Shown piece after piece: positions 56,753-64,000 of a stretch of DNA of 64,000 bases. Origin of the DNA: 2-12-FULL-60-19 sp041483675 (GTDB taxonomy: Bacteria; Desulfobacterota; Binatia; UBA9968); assembly GCA_041483675.1 (NCBI GenBank), contig JBGPGE010000010.1, positions 1 to 64,000 of the forward strand. The letters are read 5' to 3'. The position numbers were made by a program, and so were the translations under genes. Each line of letters begins with the position of its first letter. Position 1 is the stretch's first letter. The notes under the pieces were generated by a model that saw nothing but the letters and a program-made list of their open reading frames with translations, made no database searches and was not told the origin of the DNA.

Positions 56753-58581
56753 TATTCTACCGTGACGCTCTTGGCGAGATTGCGCGGCTGGTCCACGTCC
56801 GTTCCGCGCTGCACCGCCGCGTGATAGGCGAGCAACTGAAGCGGAATGGTGAGCACCACGGGCGTGAGATAGTGCGAGGCTTCGGGAACGATCAGCGTGC
56901 GATAGGCAGCGGCCCGCACCGCCGCGTCGTCGCGATCGGTCAAGACGATGACCTTCGCCGCTCTGGACTCCACTTCCTTGAGATTCCCCAACGTTTTTTG
57001 AAAGTACCGGTCGCGCGGCAACAGGACCACCACAGGCATCTTCTCGTCGATCAAAGCGATCGGTCCGTGCTTCATCTCCCCCGCTGGATACCCTTCCGCG
57101 TGGATGTAGGAGATCTCTTTGAGCTTCAGCGCGCCTTCGAGCGCGATCGGATAGTTGATGCCCCTGCCGAGGTAGAGAAAGTCGGAGACGCCGCTCAGAT
57201 CCTGCGCCAGACGCTCAGCCTCGCTATCGAGCTTCAACGCTTCTTCGACCGCGTGGGGAAGATGCAGCAGATCTTCCAGCAGCCGTTTCGCTTCGGCCTT
57301 GGGAAGGTGGCCGTTCAGCCGGCCCAGGCCGATCGCCAGGAGATAGAGAGCGGTCAACTGTGAGGTGAATGCCTTGGTGCTGGCGACGCTGATCTCAGGA
57401 CCGGCGTGGGTGTAGAGCACGCCGTCGGATTTGCGCGCGATGGACGAATCGACCACGTTGCAGATGGAGAGGACCCGCGCCTTTTTCTCCCGCGCCATCT
57501 CGATCGCGGCGAGCGTATCGAGGGTCTCGCCGGACTGGCTGATGAGCAGGAGCAGCGAGTGGGAATCGATCAGCGGGGCGCGATAGCGAAATTCCGATCC
57601 GTAGTCGGCCTCCGCCGGGATGCCGGCGAGCTCTTCGAGCATGAATTTTCCGACCAGGGCGGCGTGCCAGGCGGTGCCGCAGGCGACCAGGTAGATTCTC
57701 TTAATCCGGCGCGCCTCGGCCGCGCTCAGCGAAACGCCGTCCAGCGAGACTCTCCCGTCGCTGGGCAGTATCCGTCCACGAAAGGTGTCGGTGATCGTCC
57801 GCGGCTGCTCGTAGATCTCTTTTAGCATGAAGTGGGGATAGCCGTCCTTGCGCGCCGCCACGGCGTCCCAGGTGATTTCTTTCACTGGCCGGTTGACCGG
57901 CTTGCCCTTCTCGTCGAAGATGCGAAAACTTCCCGCCCTGACCTCGGCCACCTCGCCGTCGTCGAGGAACGTCACCTTGCGCGTGTGATCGAGGAGGGCC
58001 GGTATATCGGAGGCGATGAGCGTCTCGCCGTCGCCCGAGCCGAGAACGATGGGAGTGGCGTTTTTCGCCACGATCAGCCGCTCCGGGTCTTTCTGGTTGA
58101 TAAAGACCAACGCGTAGGAGCCGCGGATCTCGCGCAGGCTCTGGCGGACGGCGGCGAGAAAGTCGGTTCCCTTTTGAATCTTTTCGTTGACGAGGTGAGC
58201 GACGATCTCGGTGTCGGTCTCGGAGGCGAACATGGCGCCTCTTGCGAGGAGCTGCTCTTTCAGCTCCAGATAGTTCTCGATGATGCCGTTGTGGACGACG
58301 ACGATGCTGCCGGCGCGGTGGGGATGGGAGTTCGCTTCGGAAGGCTTGCCGTGAGTCGCCCAGCGGGTATGGCCGATGCCGACGCTGCCCGAAACCGGTC
58401 GCTGCCGGAGGGCGGCTTCCAGGTTGGCTAGTTTTCCCTGGCAGCGGCGCGTGACGATCTCACCGTCGGAAAAAACAGCGAGCCCCGCCGAATCGTAGCC
58501 TCGATATTCGAGCTTCTTGAGACTTTCAAGAATGATCGGCGCGGCCTCGCGCGGGCCGATATATCCGACGATGCCGCACAT
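56752..58581 (-). CDS. glmS: Glucosamine-6-phosphate synthase GlmS
   Basis: 609 residues. The glutaminase begins MCGIVGYIGPREA with Cys2 as nucleophile, followed by HTRWATHGKPSEANSHPH and the Asn-Gly oxyanion loop VVHNGIIEN. The sugar domain carries ACGTAWHAALVGK, ISQSGETLDTLAAIE and CNVVDSSIARKSDG. The C-terminus ends DQPRNLAKSVTVE. It makes GlcN-6-P for peptidoglycan. The start overlaps the glmU stop (TGATG). No glmS ribozyme is seen. Confidence 0.97.
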   Translation of the reverse strand: MCGIVGYIGPREAAPIILESLKKLEYRGYDSAGLAVFSDGEIVTRRCQGKLANLEAALRQRPVSGSVGIGHTRWATHGKPSEANSHPHRAGSIVVVHNGIIENYLELKEQLLARGAMFASETDTEIVAHLVNEKIQKGTDFLAAVRQSLREIRGSYALVFINQKDPERLIVAKNATPIVLGSGDGETLIASDIPALLDHTRKVTFLDDGEVAEVRAGSFRIFDEKGKPVNRPVKEITWDAVAARKDGYPHFMLKEIYEQPRTITDTFRGRILPSDGRVSLDGVSLSAAEARRIKRIYLVACGTAWHAALVGKFMLEELAGIPAEADYGSEFRYRAPLIDSHSLLLLISQSGETLDTLAAIEMAREKKARVLSICNVVDSSIARKSDGVLYTHAGPEISVASTKAFTSQLTALYLLAIGLGRLNGHLPKAEAKRLLEDLLHLPHAVEEALKLDSEAERLAQDLSGVSDFLYLGRGINYPIALEGALKLKEISYIHAEGYPAGEMKHGPIALIDEKMPVVVLLPRDRYFQKTLGNLKEVESRAAKVIVLTDRDDAAVRAAAYRTLIVPEASHYLTPVVLTIPLQLLAYHAAVQRGTDVDQPRNLAKSVTVE

Positions 58582-59975
58582 CAGGCTTTCACCTTTCCCA
58601 TCTTCCGCCGCTTCTGCTCAGTCCATCCCTTGCGCGTGCGCTCCACTCGTTCGTTATAAACCAAGGCACCCGCGGGCACGTCGCGTCTGACGGTCGTCGC
58701 CGTCGCCACGTAAACGTCGTCGCCAAGCCGAACCGGCGCTACCAGCGTGGAGTCGCTGCCGACCTGCACCCGCTCGCCGATCGTCGTCGGATATTTGGCG
58801 AAGCCGTCGTAGTTGCAGGTGATCGTCCCGGCGCCGATGTTGGTCTCGCGGCCGACGGTCACGTCGCCGAGGTAAGTCAGGTGATTGGCCTTCACGCCGT
58901 CGCCGAGTTTGGCCTCTTTGGTCTCGACAAAATTTCCGATATGAACCTGACGGCCGAGTTGAGTCCCAGGGCGAAGGTGGGCGAAGGGGCCGACGATCGC
59001 GCCGTCGCCGACTTTACAATCGGTCAAGACCACGGAAAATCTGAGATGCACGCCGTCGGCCAGTTGCGCGTTCGTGAGATAGGCCGAGCCGTCGATCCGG
59101 CAGCGCTCGCCGACGACCGTCCCTCCCAACAGGTGAGTGTTGGGTCCGACGACGGTATCGCGGCCGATCTTGACACCTTCTTCGATGTAGGTGGTCTCAG
59201 GATCTTTGAGCGTCACGCCGGCAGCCATCCATTTTCGATTGATCTTTTCCCGCACCAGCTTCTCCATAAGCGCAAGCTCCTCTCGCGTGTTGACGCCCAT
59301 GATCTCCCGCGCGTCCTCCGCCTCCATCGTCCTGACGGATTCTTTCACCTTAAGCGCCGCCGCCACGATGTCCGTGAGATAATACTCGTTCTGGTCGTTG
59401 CGGTTGGAAAGGCTCTCCAACGCTGCGAAGAGAAAGCGCGGAGAGGCTACGTAGATGCCGGCGTTGATCTCGGTTATCCTTTTTTCCGCAGCGGTCGCGT
59501 CGCGCTCCTCCACGATCCGCGCGACTTCGCCCTTGCCGTCGCGCACGATTCTCCCGTACCCCTGGGGCTTTGCCAGATGGGCGGTGATGAATGTGAGCGT
59601 CGCTTTCTGCTCGTGATGCCGGTGCAGAAGGCCGATCAACGTCTCCTCGGTGATAAACGGAACGTCGCCATTGAGGATCAGGAGGTCTCCCGGAAAATCG
59701 CCGAACGTTTTCGCCGCGTAGGCGACCGCGTGGCCGGTGCCGAGCTGTTTTTCCTGCAAGACCCAGGCGATGTCGCCACCGTCGCAGGCCTCGCGCACCT
59801 CTTCAGCGCCGTGTCCCACGACGACGGCGATTTTCTTCGGTCCGAGACCGCGCGCAGTCTTCAACACATGGCTGAGCAGCGGTTTTCCTCCGAGGCAGTG
59901 CAGGACCTTCGGAAGACGCGACTTCATGCGCTTCCCCAGCCCCGCCGCGAGGATGACGATGCCGAGATCTTTCAT
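58581..59975 (-). CDS. glmU: Bifunctional GlcN-1-P acetyltransferase/GlcNAc-1-P uridyltransferase GlmU
   Basis: 464 residues. The uridyltransferase has ILAAGLGKRMKSRLPKVLH, LQEKQLGTGHAV and LILNGDVPFI. The left-handed beta-helix has hexapeptides and GAGTITCNYDGFAKYPTTIG, with the catalytic His in KANHLTYLGDV and the UDP-binding arginine in FAHLRPGTQL. It supplies UDP-GlcNAc. Order glmU-glmS-MFS with one-base overlaps indicates one operon. Confidence 0.96.
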   Translation of the reverse strand: MKDLGIVILAAGLGKRMKSRLPKVLHCLGGKPLLSHVLKTARGLGPKKIAVVVGHGAEEVREACDGGDIAWVLQEKQLGTGHAVAYAAKTFGDFPGDLLILNGDVPFITEETLIGLLHRHHEQKATLTFITAHLAKPQGYGRIVRDGKGEVARIVEERDATAAEKRITEINAGIYVASPRFLFAALESLSNRNDQNEYYLTDIVAAALKVKESVRTMEAEDAREIMGVNTREELALMEKLVREKINRKWMAAGVTLKDPETTYIEEGVKIGRDTVVGPNTHLLGGTVVGERCRIDGSAYLTNAQLADGVHLRFSVVLTDCKVGDGAIVGPFAHLRPGTQLGRQVHIGNFVETKEAKLGDGVKANHLTYLGDVTVGRETNIGAGTITCNYDGFAKYPTTIGERVQVGSDSTLVAPVRLGDDVYVATATTVRRDVPAGALVYNERVERTRKGWTEQKRRKMGKVKA

Positions 59976-60090
59976 AGATATGAGTCAGACTTAGAGAATG
60001 GGAAGATTATAACGCAAGAGGAGAATCAATCAAAGGGAGATGAAACCAGCCTCCTCGAATTTCTCCGGGGGAACCAGATGCCTGATCGAA

Positions 60091-60119
60091 TTGACAGGTA
60101 TGGATGATGCTGGTACTTT
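60091..60119 (+). promoter_or_regulatory. Candidate promoter of vapBC
   Basis: TTGACA at 60091-60096, a 17-base spacer and TACTTT at 60114-60119. It lies 28 bases before the vapB ATG. Confidence 0.5.
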
Positions 60120-60147
60120 GTCTGTACGATACGGATGGGGGGACGAT

Positions 60148-60342
60148 ATGAAAGCAACAGTCAAAAAGAAAACATATAACCTCGATGAAGCAATGATTCA
60201 CAAAGTCCGTCGGCTGTTTAACGTGAAGACGGATACCGAGGCTATCCAGAAAGCGCTGCAAAAAACCGTCGAGGACCGGGAAATCGAGGAGTCTTTGGAC
60301 AGGCTGCTCCGAGGAGGCACCTTTCGGAAGATATACCGGTGA
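60148..60342 (+). CDS. vapB: VapB-type antitoxin
   Basis: 64 residues from ATG 60148 behind GGGGGG and a purine stretch; a longer frame from 60040 is rejected. The N-terminal KKKTYNLDEAMIHKVRRLFNVKTDTEAIQKAL is a ribbon-helix-helix domain. The C-terminus (SLDRLLRGGTFRKIYR) binds toxin. It overlaps the toxin gene by four bases and normally represses the operon. Confidence 0.88.
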   Translation: MKATVKKKTYNLDEAMIHKVRRLFNVKTDTEAIQKALQKTVEDREIEESLDRLLRGGTFRKIYR

Positions 60343-60770
60343 AGTACCTCCTGGATACCAATGTCTATCTGGAGGCCGTTCGATCCGAGGAAAAGAAGAC
60401 CCAATTTCGGCGGACTTTTTTTCCTCTCCTGCCCGCGACCTTTCTCTCTTCTGTCGTCGCCTACGAGCTTTACGTAAACGCGCGCAACCACTCCACACGG
60501 AATTTGATCGGGGAGTTTATCCGTCCCATGGAACGCACTGGACGGGTTGTAACGCCTACTTTTGAAGACTGGGTGGAGGCCTCCACGGTCGTGGACGCCA
60601 TCGAGGAAAAAGATCGGGGTTGGCGATCCAAACTGCCCGCTCTGCTCAACGATATTCTCATCGCGCTGTGTGCGCGCAGAATCGGGGCAACTCTTCTAAC
60701 CTACAACGAGGACGACTTCCAGCTCATCCACCGCCACAAGGAGTTTTCTTTGCGCGTCCTTGTGGCATAA
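60339..60770 (+). CDS. vapC: VapC-type PIN toxin
   Basis: 143 residues from GTG 60339. The PIN acidic residues are in YLLDTNVYLEAV, VVAYELYVNARN, LLNDILIALCARRIGATLLTYNEDDF. Size is classical. It likely cuts tRNA or rRNA. Its start overlaps the vapB stop as GTGA. Confidence 0.9.
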   Translation: MKYLLDTNVYLEAVRSEEKKTQFRRTFFPLLPATFLSSVVAYELYVNARNHSTRNLIGEFIRPMERTGRVVTPTFEDWVEASTVVDAIEEKDRGWRSKLPALLNDILIALCARRIGATLLTYNEDDFQLIHRHKEFSLRVLVA

Positions 60771-60811
60771 AGAGATAAAAGCTTGCGGCGGATTTCAAGA
60801 GGAACGAGACC

Positions 60812-61057
60812 ATGAACAATTATGCAGATTGCACTTATTGTGGCGGAGAGGTAATCGAGAAAAAGATCGAGTACGATTACCGGCGCGACAAACACTTGAT
60901 CGTGGTCAACAACGTTTCGGCGGGGGTTTGCCGCCAATGCGGGGAGAAATACTTCAAGCCTGACGTTCTCAAGCAGATGGACACGATCTACCATGACATC
61001 TTCGACCTTCATCGAAAACCTGAGCGGACTCTGACCGTTCCTTCCGTGTCCTTGTAG
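60812..61057 (+). CDS. YgiT-type zinc-finger protein
   Basis: 81 residues from ATG 60812. Zn knuckles are CTYCGGEV and CRQCGEKYF, the MqsA N-terminal fold. The usual C-terminal DNA-binding domain is absent. Such proteins accompany DUF4258 or MqsR-like toxins, but no partner is adjacent; VapC ends 41 bases upstream. It may be an orphan antitoxin. Confidence 0.85.
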   Translation: MNNYADCTYCGGEVIEKKIEYDYRRDKHLIVVNNVSAGVCRQCGEKYFKPDVLKQMDTIYHDIFDLHRKPERTLTVPSVSL

Positions 61058-61097
61058 AACTGCAACGGGTAAAGGTTTGACTCCCGCCTGTGTGTCG

Positions 61098-61451
61098 TTA
61101 CTCGTGAATCCTGACCCGACCCGGTTCTACGATCCATAGCTGACCGGATGGAATTTCCCTGGTGAGAGCATCAATTAGAGTTTGAATAAGAATCCTTACA
61201 GTGGGCAAAAGATTGTTCGGTCCTCTGAGGACCACTAAGCCGGGAGTGGATTCTGGCGGATACCGAAGCACATTGGAGAAATCGAGATCGAGAGTTACCA
61301 GGACGTGATCTTCAGCAGCGCAGTGATCGTAGAGGGCAGGGTCGGCTGTGCCGTGAAGCCCTTGATCTCGAACGGTGGCAGCTTCGTGGCCAGCCTGTCG
61401 CAATAAAACGGCAAGACGTGCATCGATGTTTTCATCAAGCTTAAGCCTCAT
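61098..61451 (-). CDS. DUF5615 PIN-like toxin
   Basis: 117 residues. RLKLDENIDARLAVLLRQAGHEAATVRDQGLHG and DHVLVTLDLDFSNVLRYPP give the Asp-rich PIN-like active site of DUF5615. The start overlaps the DUF433 gene by four bases. Paired DUF433-DUF5615 genes are regarded as a toxin-antitoxin type. Activity is expected to be RNA cleavage. Confidence 0.88.
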   Translation of the reverse strand: MRLKLDENIDARLAVLLRQAGHEAATVRDQGLHGTADPALYDHCAAEDHVLVTLDLDFSNVLRYPPESTPGLVVLRGPNNLLPTVRILIQTLIDALTREIPSGQLWIVEPGRVRIHE

Positions 61452-61714
61452 GATGTCTGCTTTATGGGGATGTCCACGTACCGTTCTCTTGTCATCTCGG
61501 CCGCATAGGCGAGCGCTGCCCTGAGGTCTTCCTTGGTTAGCGACGGATAGGCCTCAAGAATTTCAGCTTCGCTGGAGCTGGCAGCCAAGTTGTCCACGAT
61601 CAGCGACACCCAAATCCGCGTCCCTTTGATGCACGGCTTGCCGTGACAGATATTGGGATCGATGGATATCCGTTCCCGCCAGTCTTTCACTTTTTTTTCT
61701 TTGCTACTGGACAT
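61448..61714 (-). CDS. DUF433 antitoxin
   Basis: 88 residues. RISIDPNICHGKPCIKGTRIWVSLIVDNLAASSSEAEILEAYPSLTKEDLRAALAYAAE is the DUF433 winged-helix signature. It is translationally coupled to the toxin gene (ATGA). An upstream start is not supported because the N-terminus is already Lys-rich (SSSKEKKVKDWRE). Confidence 0.9.
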   Translation of the reverse strand: MSSSKEKKVKDWRERISIDPNICHGKPCIKGTRIWVSLIVDNLAASSSEAEILEAYPSLTKEDLRAALAYAAEMTRERYVDIPIKQTS

Positions 61715-61985
61715 AAAGGCTTTTCCTTTCGAAGACCTCTGCCACGCTCAATATACCCTATCCCTCCCGGCTTTTCACGCAAGGCCCGTGGGGACACCAA
61801 CTGAGCCGCACGTTTGGCCATAATTTAGGAAAACCCCCCTGTCCAATTGTTTTTTGTCCTAAGAAAGCGCGGTTGGCCAAAGGGTAAGGACCGGAAATGA
61901 AGTATACTGTCCCTGGAAATTCCTCCCTCTGACTTCCTTTGCTGCCCTCTCTCGCTTTTATCTGAAAAGCTTCTCAATTCGCCGG

Positions 61986-62294
61986 TCAACGCTCTCGAAC
62001 GCCCTTAGCCCCGAAGGGCAACATGGCTGCCCACGCCTGGAGTACAATTCCAATTGCTGTTAAGACAAGGCCGGCATAAAAAGATCCATCGCTCCACTTG
62101 AGAGTGCTTTCGGTCTTCTCCCACGCCGGGGTACCTTCTGCCGGCCCAACAATAATACCACCTAGCCTCTCGCCCCGAAGCTCGGCGGCATAGTGACTAG
62201 AAAGGAAAGCAGTCAAAAGTCCCGCTATGAGAAACACGGCGCCGATCACTGTAAGCCATTTCGGGAGTGTCATTGGCGGATATTCTCCTACCAT
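61986..62294 (-). CDS. Small membrane protein of unknown function
   Basis: 102 residues with two membrane segments: WLTVIGAVFLIAGLLTAFLS and the C-terminal GLVLTAIGIVLQAWAAML. A start at ATG 62273 is equally plausible because GGAGAAT precedes it. The loop between the segments is hydrophilic. It follows the ApeA-like gene by three bases and may be its partner. I do not recognise the family. Confidence 0.55.
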   Translation of the reverse strand: MVGEYPPMTLPKWLTVIGAVFLIAGLLTAFLSSHYAAELRGERLGGIIVGPAEGTPAWEKTESTLKWSDGSFYAGLVLTAIGIVLQAWAAMLPFGAKGVRER

Positions 62295-62297
62295 CGA

Positions 62298-63725
62298 TCA
62301 AACCTTTCGTTGTTTCGGCAGCCACATAGCCTCGTCTGTCGTGCGCTGCCATCGTGGGGTTCGCCTGATTAGTTCGGCACAACGTTCGGACGGTAGTCCT
62401 AATTCAAGTAGGAAACATCCCTGCAGTAAGAAAGAGAGAACTTGAGTCAGACGGTAAAGCTCAAAACCATCCGCTGCCTTATTTTTGAGCGAAGAGTCAT
62501 AGTGGGTTAAGAAATTTCTGGTATCCACAACCGTTTGGATGAACGCCTTTCTGCTTGGCGTAGCAGCAGAGTTGAGGGGCAAGCTAACGTCATGCGTTAG
62601 CTCGACCAACTCTTTCAGTCTATCCCTCAATGTTGGCTCATTGCTATAACGCAGCTTATTATCCAACCAGTTCCTGTGTTCCTTCGCAGTGTGTGTGAGT
62701 ATGGTTTTTACCAAAGTTCGATGCTCTTCTTCCGGAAAAATTCCCTTTCTGTTTCGTCTTCTGTGATATGATTCAACTGCTTGGACAACACTAAGAAATT
62801 GATGCTCCAAATACATGCTTGGCGTGTATTGTACCGTAAAGAAAAGATTGCACACGCTGTCCAGTTCGCTAGCGACTTTTAGCCATCTGTCTATAATGGT
62901 CCCAAAATCATTTGCCACGTCTTCGAATGTAAAAAGCATATGTGGTGACAGGACGGCCTCGTCCGGTTGCCTATTCTGGTAGAAGGTGCGGCATATCACT
63001 TGAATTGGACGTCGCGCCAATTCGCCGTCCGTCAAGGTAAATGTTTTCTGCTTTGAAAATACAAAAAGCTCAGCAATAGCGTTTGGACTGTCCGTAGCGA
63101 GAGTCAGGAGGTTCTGAAGAGGAAAAATAAACCGTCGATTCCAGTCTTCTAAGGATAGGTCCTCTGAGGCATCAACGGTGAACCATGCTGATTGACCAAA
63201 GGTCACCCGGCTAAGCCAATCGCTCCCAAAGTGAGAACTAAATCTTATAGCTACTTTTTCATTCCCTATAGTCGCCTCTATCTCCTTCGGCCTACTATAT
63301 GTGATCCCGTGGAGGCTCGATCCTTCTTCGTCATCGGGGAGGTTTTTCCACTTGAATCCAGAAATGCCTATCCATTCAGATAAGTAGCTGTATCTGACAT
63401 GCGCCGTATCGAAACGTGCTTGTCCAGCGTCGGTAAAATGAGCCCCAATATATGCGACATTAGCTAGGTACTCTTCACTTCTGAATCCGGATGACGTCTG
63501 TCGAAAGCCAGCCTGGACACAGTCATACAGAGTAACTAAATTTCCGTCACTCGTTAGGCCTACTATTACGGGGTAATTCCTTAAACCACCCAAGTCCGTC
63601 ATTTCTTTAAAGGAACCGAGAAGGCTAAGGCGAATTCCTTCCTGATTTGAGAACTTTAACGTCCCCCCGACTCTTTGTTCGTTAGGTGGAATCCACCACA
63701 AGCCGGGAGAGTTCAAATCCTTCAT
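62298..63725 (-). CDS. ApeA-like HEPN defence protein
   Basis: 475 residues. The N-terminal part (GLWWIPPNEQRVGGTLKFSNQEGIRLSLLG) is the ApeA N-terminal domain 1. The C-terminal about 200 residues are a HEPN domain. The HEPN RNase motif R-x4-H is RNFLTH at residues 403-408. Family members provide abortive infection against phage by cleaving RNA. The DNA is AT-richer than the flanking operons. It lies 26 bases after the type IIG gene remnant and next to several toxin-antitoxin genes. Confidence 0.8.
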   Translation of the reverse strand: MKDLNSPGLWWIPPNEQRVGGTLKFSNQEGIRLSLLGSFKEMTDLGGLRNYPVIVGLTSDGNLVTLYDCVQAGFRQTSSGFRSEEYLANVAYIGAHFTDAGQARFDTAHVRYSYLSEWIGISGFKWKNLPDDEEGSSLHGITYSRPKEIEATIGNEKVAIRFSSHFGSDWLSRVTFGQSAWFTVDASEDLSLEDWNRRFIFPLQNLLTLATDSPNAIAELFVFSKQKTFTLTDGELARRPIQVICRTFYQNRQPDEAVLSPHMLFTFEDVANDFGTIIDRWLKVASELDSVCNLFFTVQYTPSMYLEHQFLSVVQAVESYHRRRNRKGIFPEEEHRTLVKTILTHTAKEHRNWLDNKLRYSNEPTLRDRLKELVELTHDVSLPLNSAATPSRKAFIQTVVDTRNFLTHYDSSLKNKAADGFELYRLTQVLSFLLQGCFLLELGLPSERCAELIRRTPRWQRTTDEAMWLPKQRKV

Positions 63726-63751
63726 TGGATTCGCCGCCTCTACACCATTTA

Positions 63752-64000
63752 TTAGCGTGCCTGCTCCACGATCTCTATTTCGTCTTCCATCAGGCCGTAA
63801 AGTTCGTAAACGAGTCGGTCGATCTGGCGGTCGGTGGCTTCGATCTCGCGTTCAAGGAGGGTTTTGTCGTTCGGGTTCTTTGCAGCAGCCAATTTCTTGT
63901 GGAGGTCCAACATCCGCTCGACCAGTGAAACTATGCTATCGTGACGTGTCTTGTCGACGGGATCGGAGAGGTTGAGTACCCGAATCGGAACTTTTTCCAT
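63752..64000 (-). CDS. C-terminal end of a probable type IIG restriction-modification enzyme
   Basis: 82 codons of a gene running past the right edge. The sequence SLVERMLDLHKKLAAAKNPND, then LEREIEATDRQIDRLVYELYGLMEDEIEIVE is the usual C-terminal end of Eco57I/TaqI-like enzymes that join N6-adenine methylase and nuclease functions. The visible Met at the edge is probably internal. It is upstream of the ApeA-like gene on the same strand. Confidence 0.8.
   Translation of the reverse strand: MEKVPIRVLNLSDPVDKTRHDSIVSLVERMLDLHKKLAAAKNPNDKTLLEREIEATDRQIDRLVYELYGLMEDEIEIVEQAR

Noticed and set aside
56752..58581. glmS ribozyme upstream of glmS
   Set aside because: The gene starts inside the glmU stop, leaving no space for a ribozyme.
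59976..60147. N-terminal extension of VapB from 60040
   Set aside because: The extension covers the promoter-like TTGACA and lacks conserved residues; the internal ATG has a purine-rich site upstream.
1..64000. tRNA, rRNA or CRISPR
   Set aside because: I saw no cloverleaf-type or rRNA sequence and no regularly spaced direct repeats. A tRNA and CRISPR search program would be needed to exclude them fully.

Overview
The window is typical of an uncultured soil or groundwater bacterium from a deep-branching, Proteobacteria-like lineage. GC-rich coding alternates with visibly AT-richer islands. There are many acyl-CoA dehydrogenases and enoyl-CoA hydratases, DUF534-type ABC substrate-binding proteins, creatinase-like M24 proteins, CO-dehydrogenase-like small subunits and an OlsB/OlsA pair. 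This mix is common in metagenome genomes assigned to Desulfobacterota, Binatota, Methylomirabilota or Rokubacteria. That placement is inference: the window has no rRNA or other decisive marker. I see no tRNA, rRNA, CRISPR array or complete insertion sequence. Several families of short dispersed repeats fill the intergenic gaps.

Layout. 1-3.7 kb: end of a cupin gene, a secreted orphan, a RHH/MazF toxin-antitoxin pair and two tandem solute-binding proteins plus an orphan third tail. 4-6.1 kb: isochorismatase-like hydrolase and ornithine cyclodeaminase homologue. 6.2-10 kb: ferredoxin, then RtcB RNA ligase, archease and a DHH phosphoesterase. 10.1-12.2 kb: creatinase-like M24 protein, cupin and a small unknown. 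12.2-18 kb: an accessory stretch of DUF proteins, gene remnants and small antitoxin-like genes, bracketed at its right part by two copies of a methyltransferase 3' end. 18-24 kb: a minus-strand set coding a B12-binding radical SAM enzyme, SDR, FAD oxidase, TenA/HDO-like diiron protein and an O-methyltransferase-like protein, possibly an undescribed biosynthetic pathway.

24-31 kb is a cobalamin/cobalt region: a divergent CobS homologue, an AEC transporter, a cobalamin riboswitch before a TonB-like protein, a second before a BtuB-like receptor, then DUF6580, CbtB and CbtA. The riboswitches share a repeat-derived hairpin in a peripheral stem. 31-37.6 kb: two acyl-CoA dehydrogenases, enoyl-CoA hydratase, SDR and a Lon-family protease. 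37.7-43.2 kb: M48 lipoprotein peptidase, class II aldolase, oligoendopeptidase F and a dienelactone-hydrolase-like enzyme. 43.3-49.1 kb: PIN protein, HigBA-type pair, amidohydrolase, thermonuclease, epimerase-like protein and a second creatinase-like M24 protein. 49.3-53.5 kb: CoxS, CoxM and CoxG without CoxL, and an enoyl-CoA hydratase/OlsB/OlsA operon. 53.6-60 kb: a MITE-like repeat, OmpA-family protein, RlmE, MFS exporter, GlmS and GlmU. 60-64 kb is a defence and toxin-antitoxin island: VapBC, YgiT-type zinc finger, DUF433/DUF5615 pair, an ApeA-type HEPN protein and the C-terminus of a probable type IIG restriction-modification enzyme running off the window.

The best candidates for new biology are the five-gene B12 radical SAM cluster (18-24 kb), the repeat-bearing twin riboswitches, the M24 proteins that have lost their metal ligands, and the ApeA/type IIG island at the right edge.
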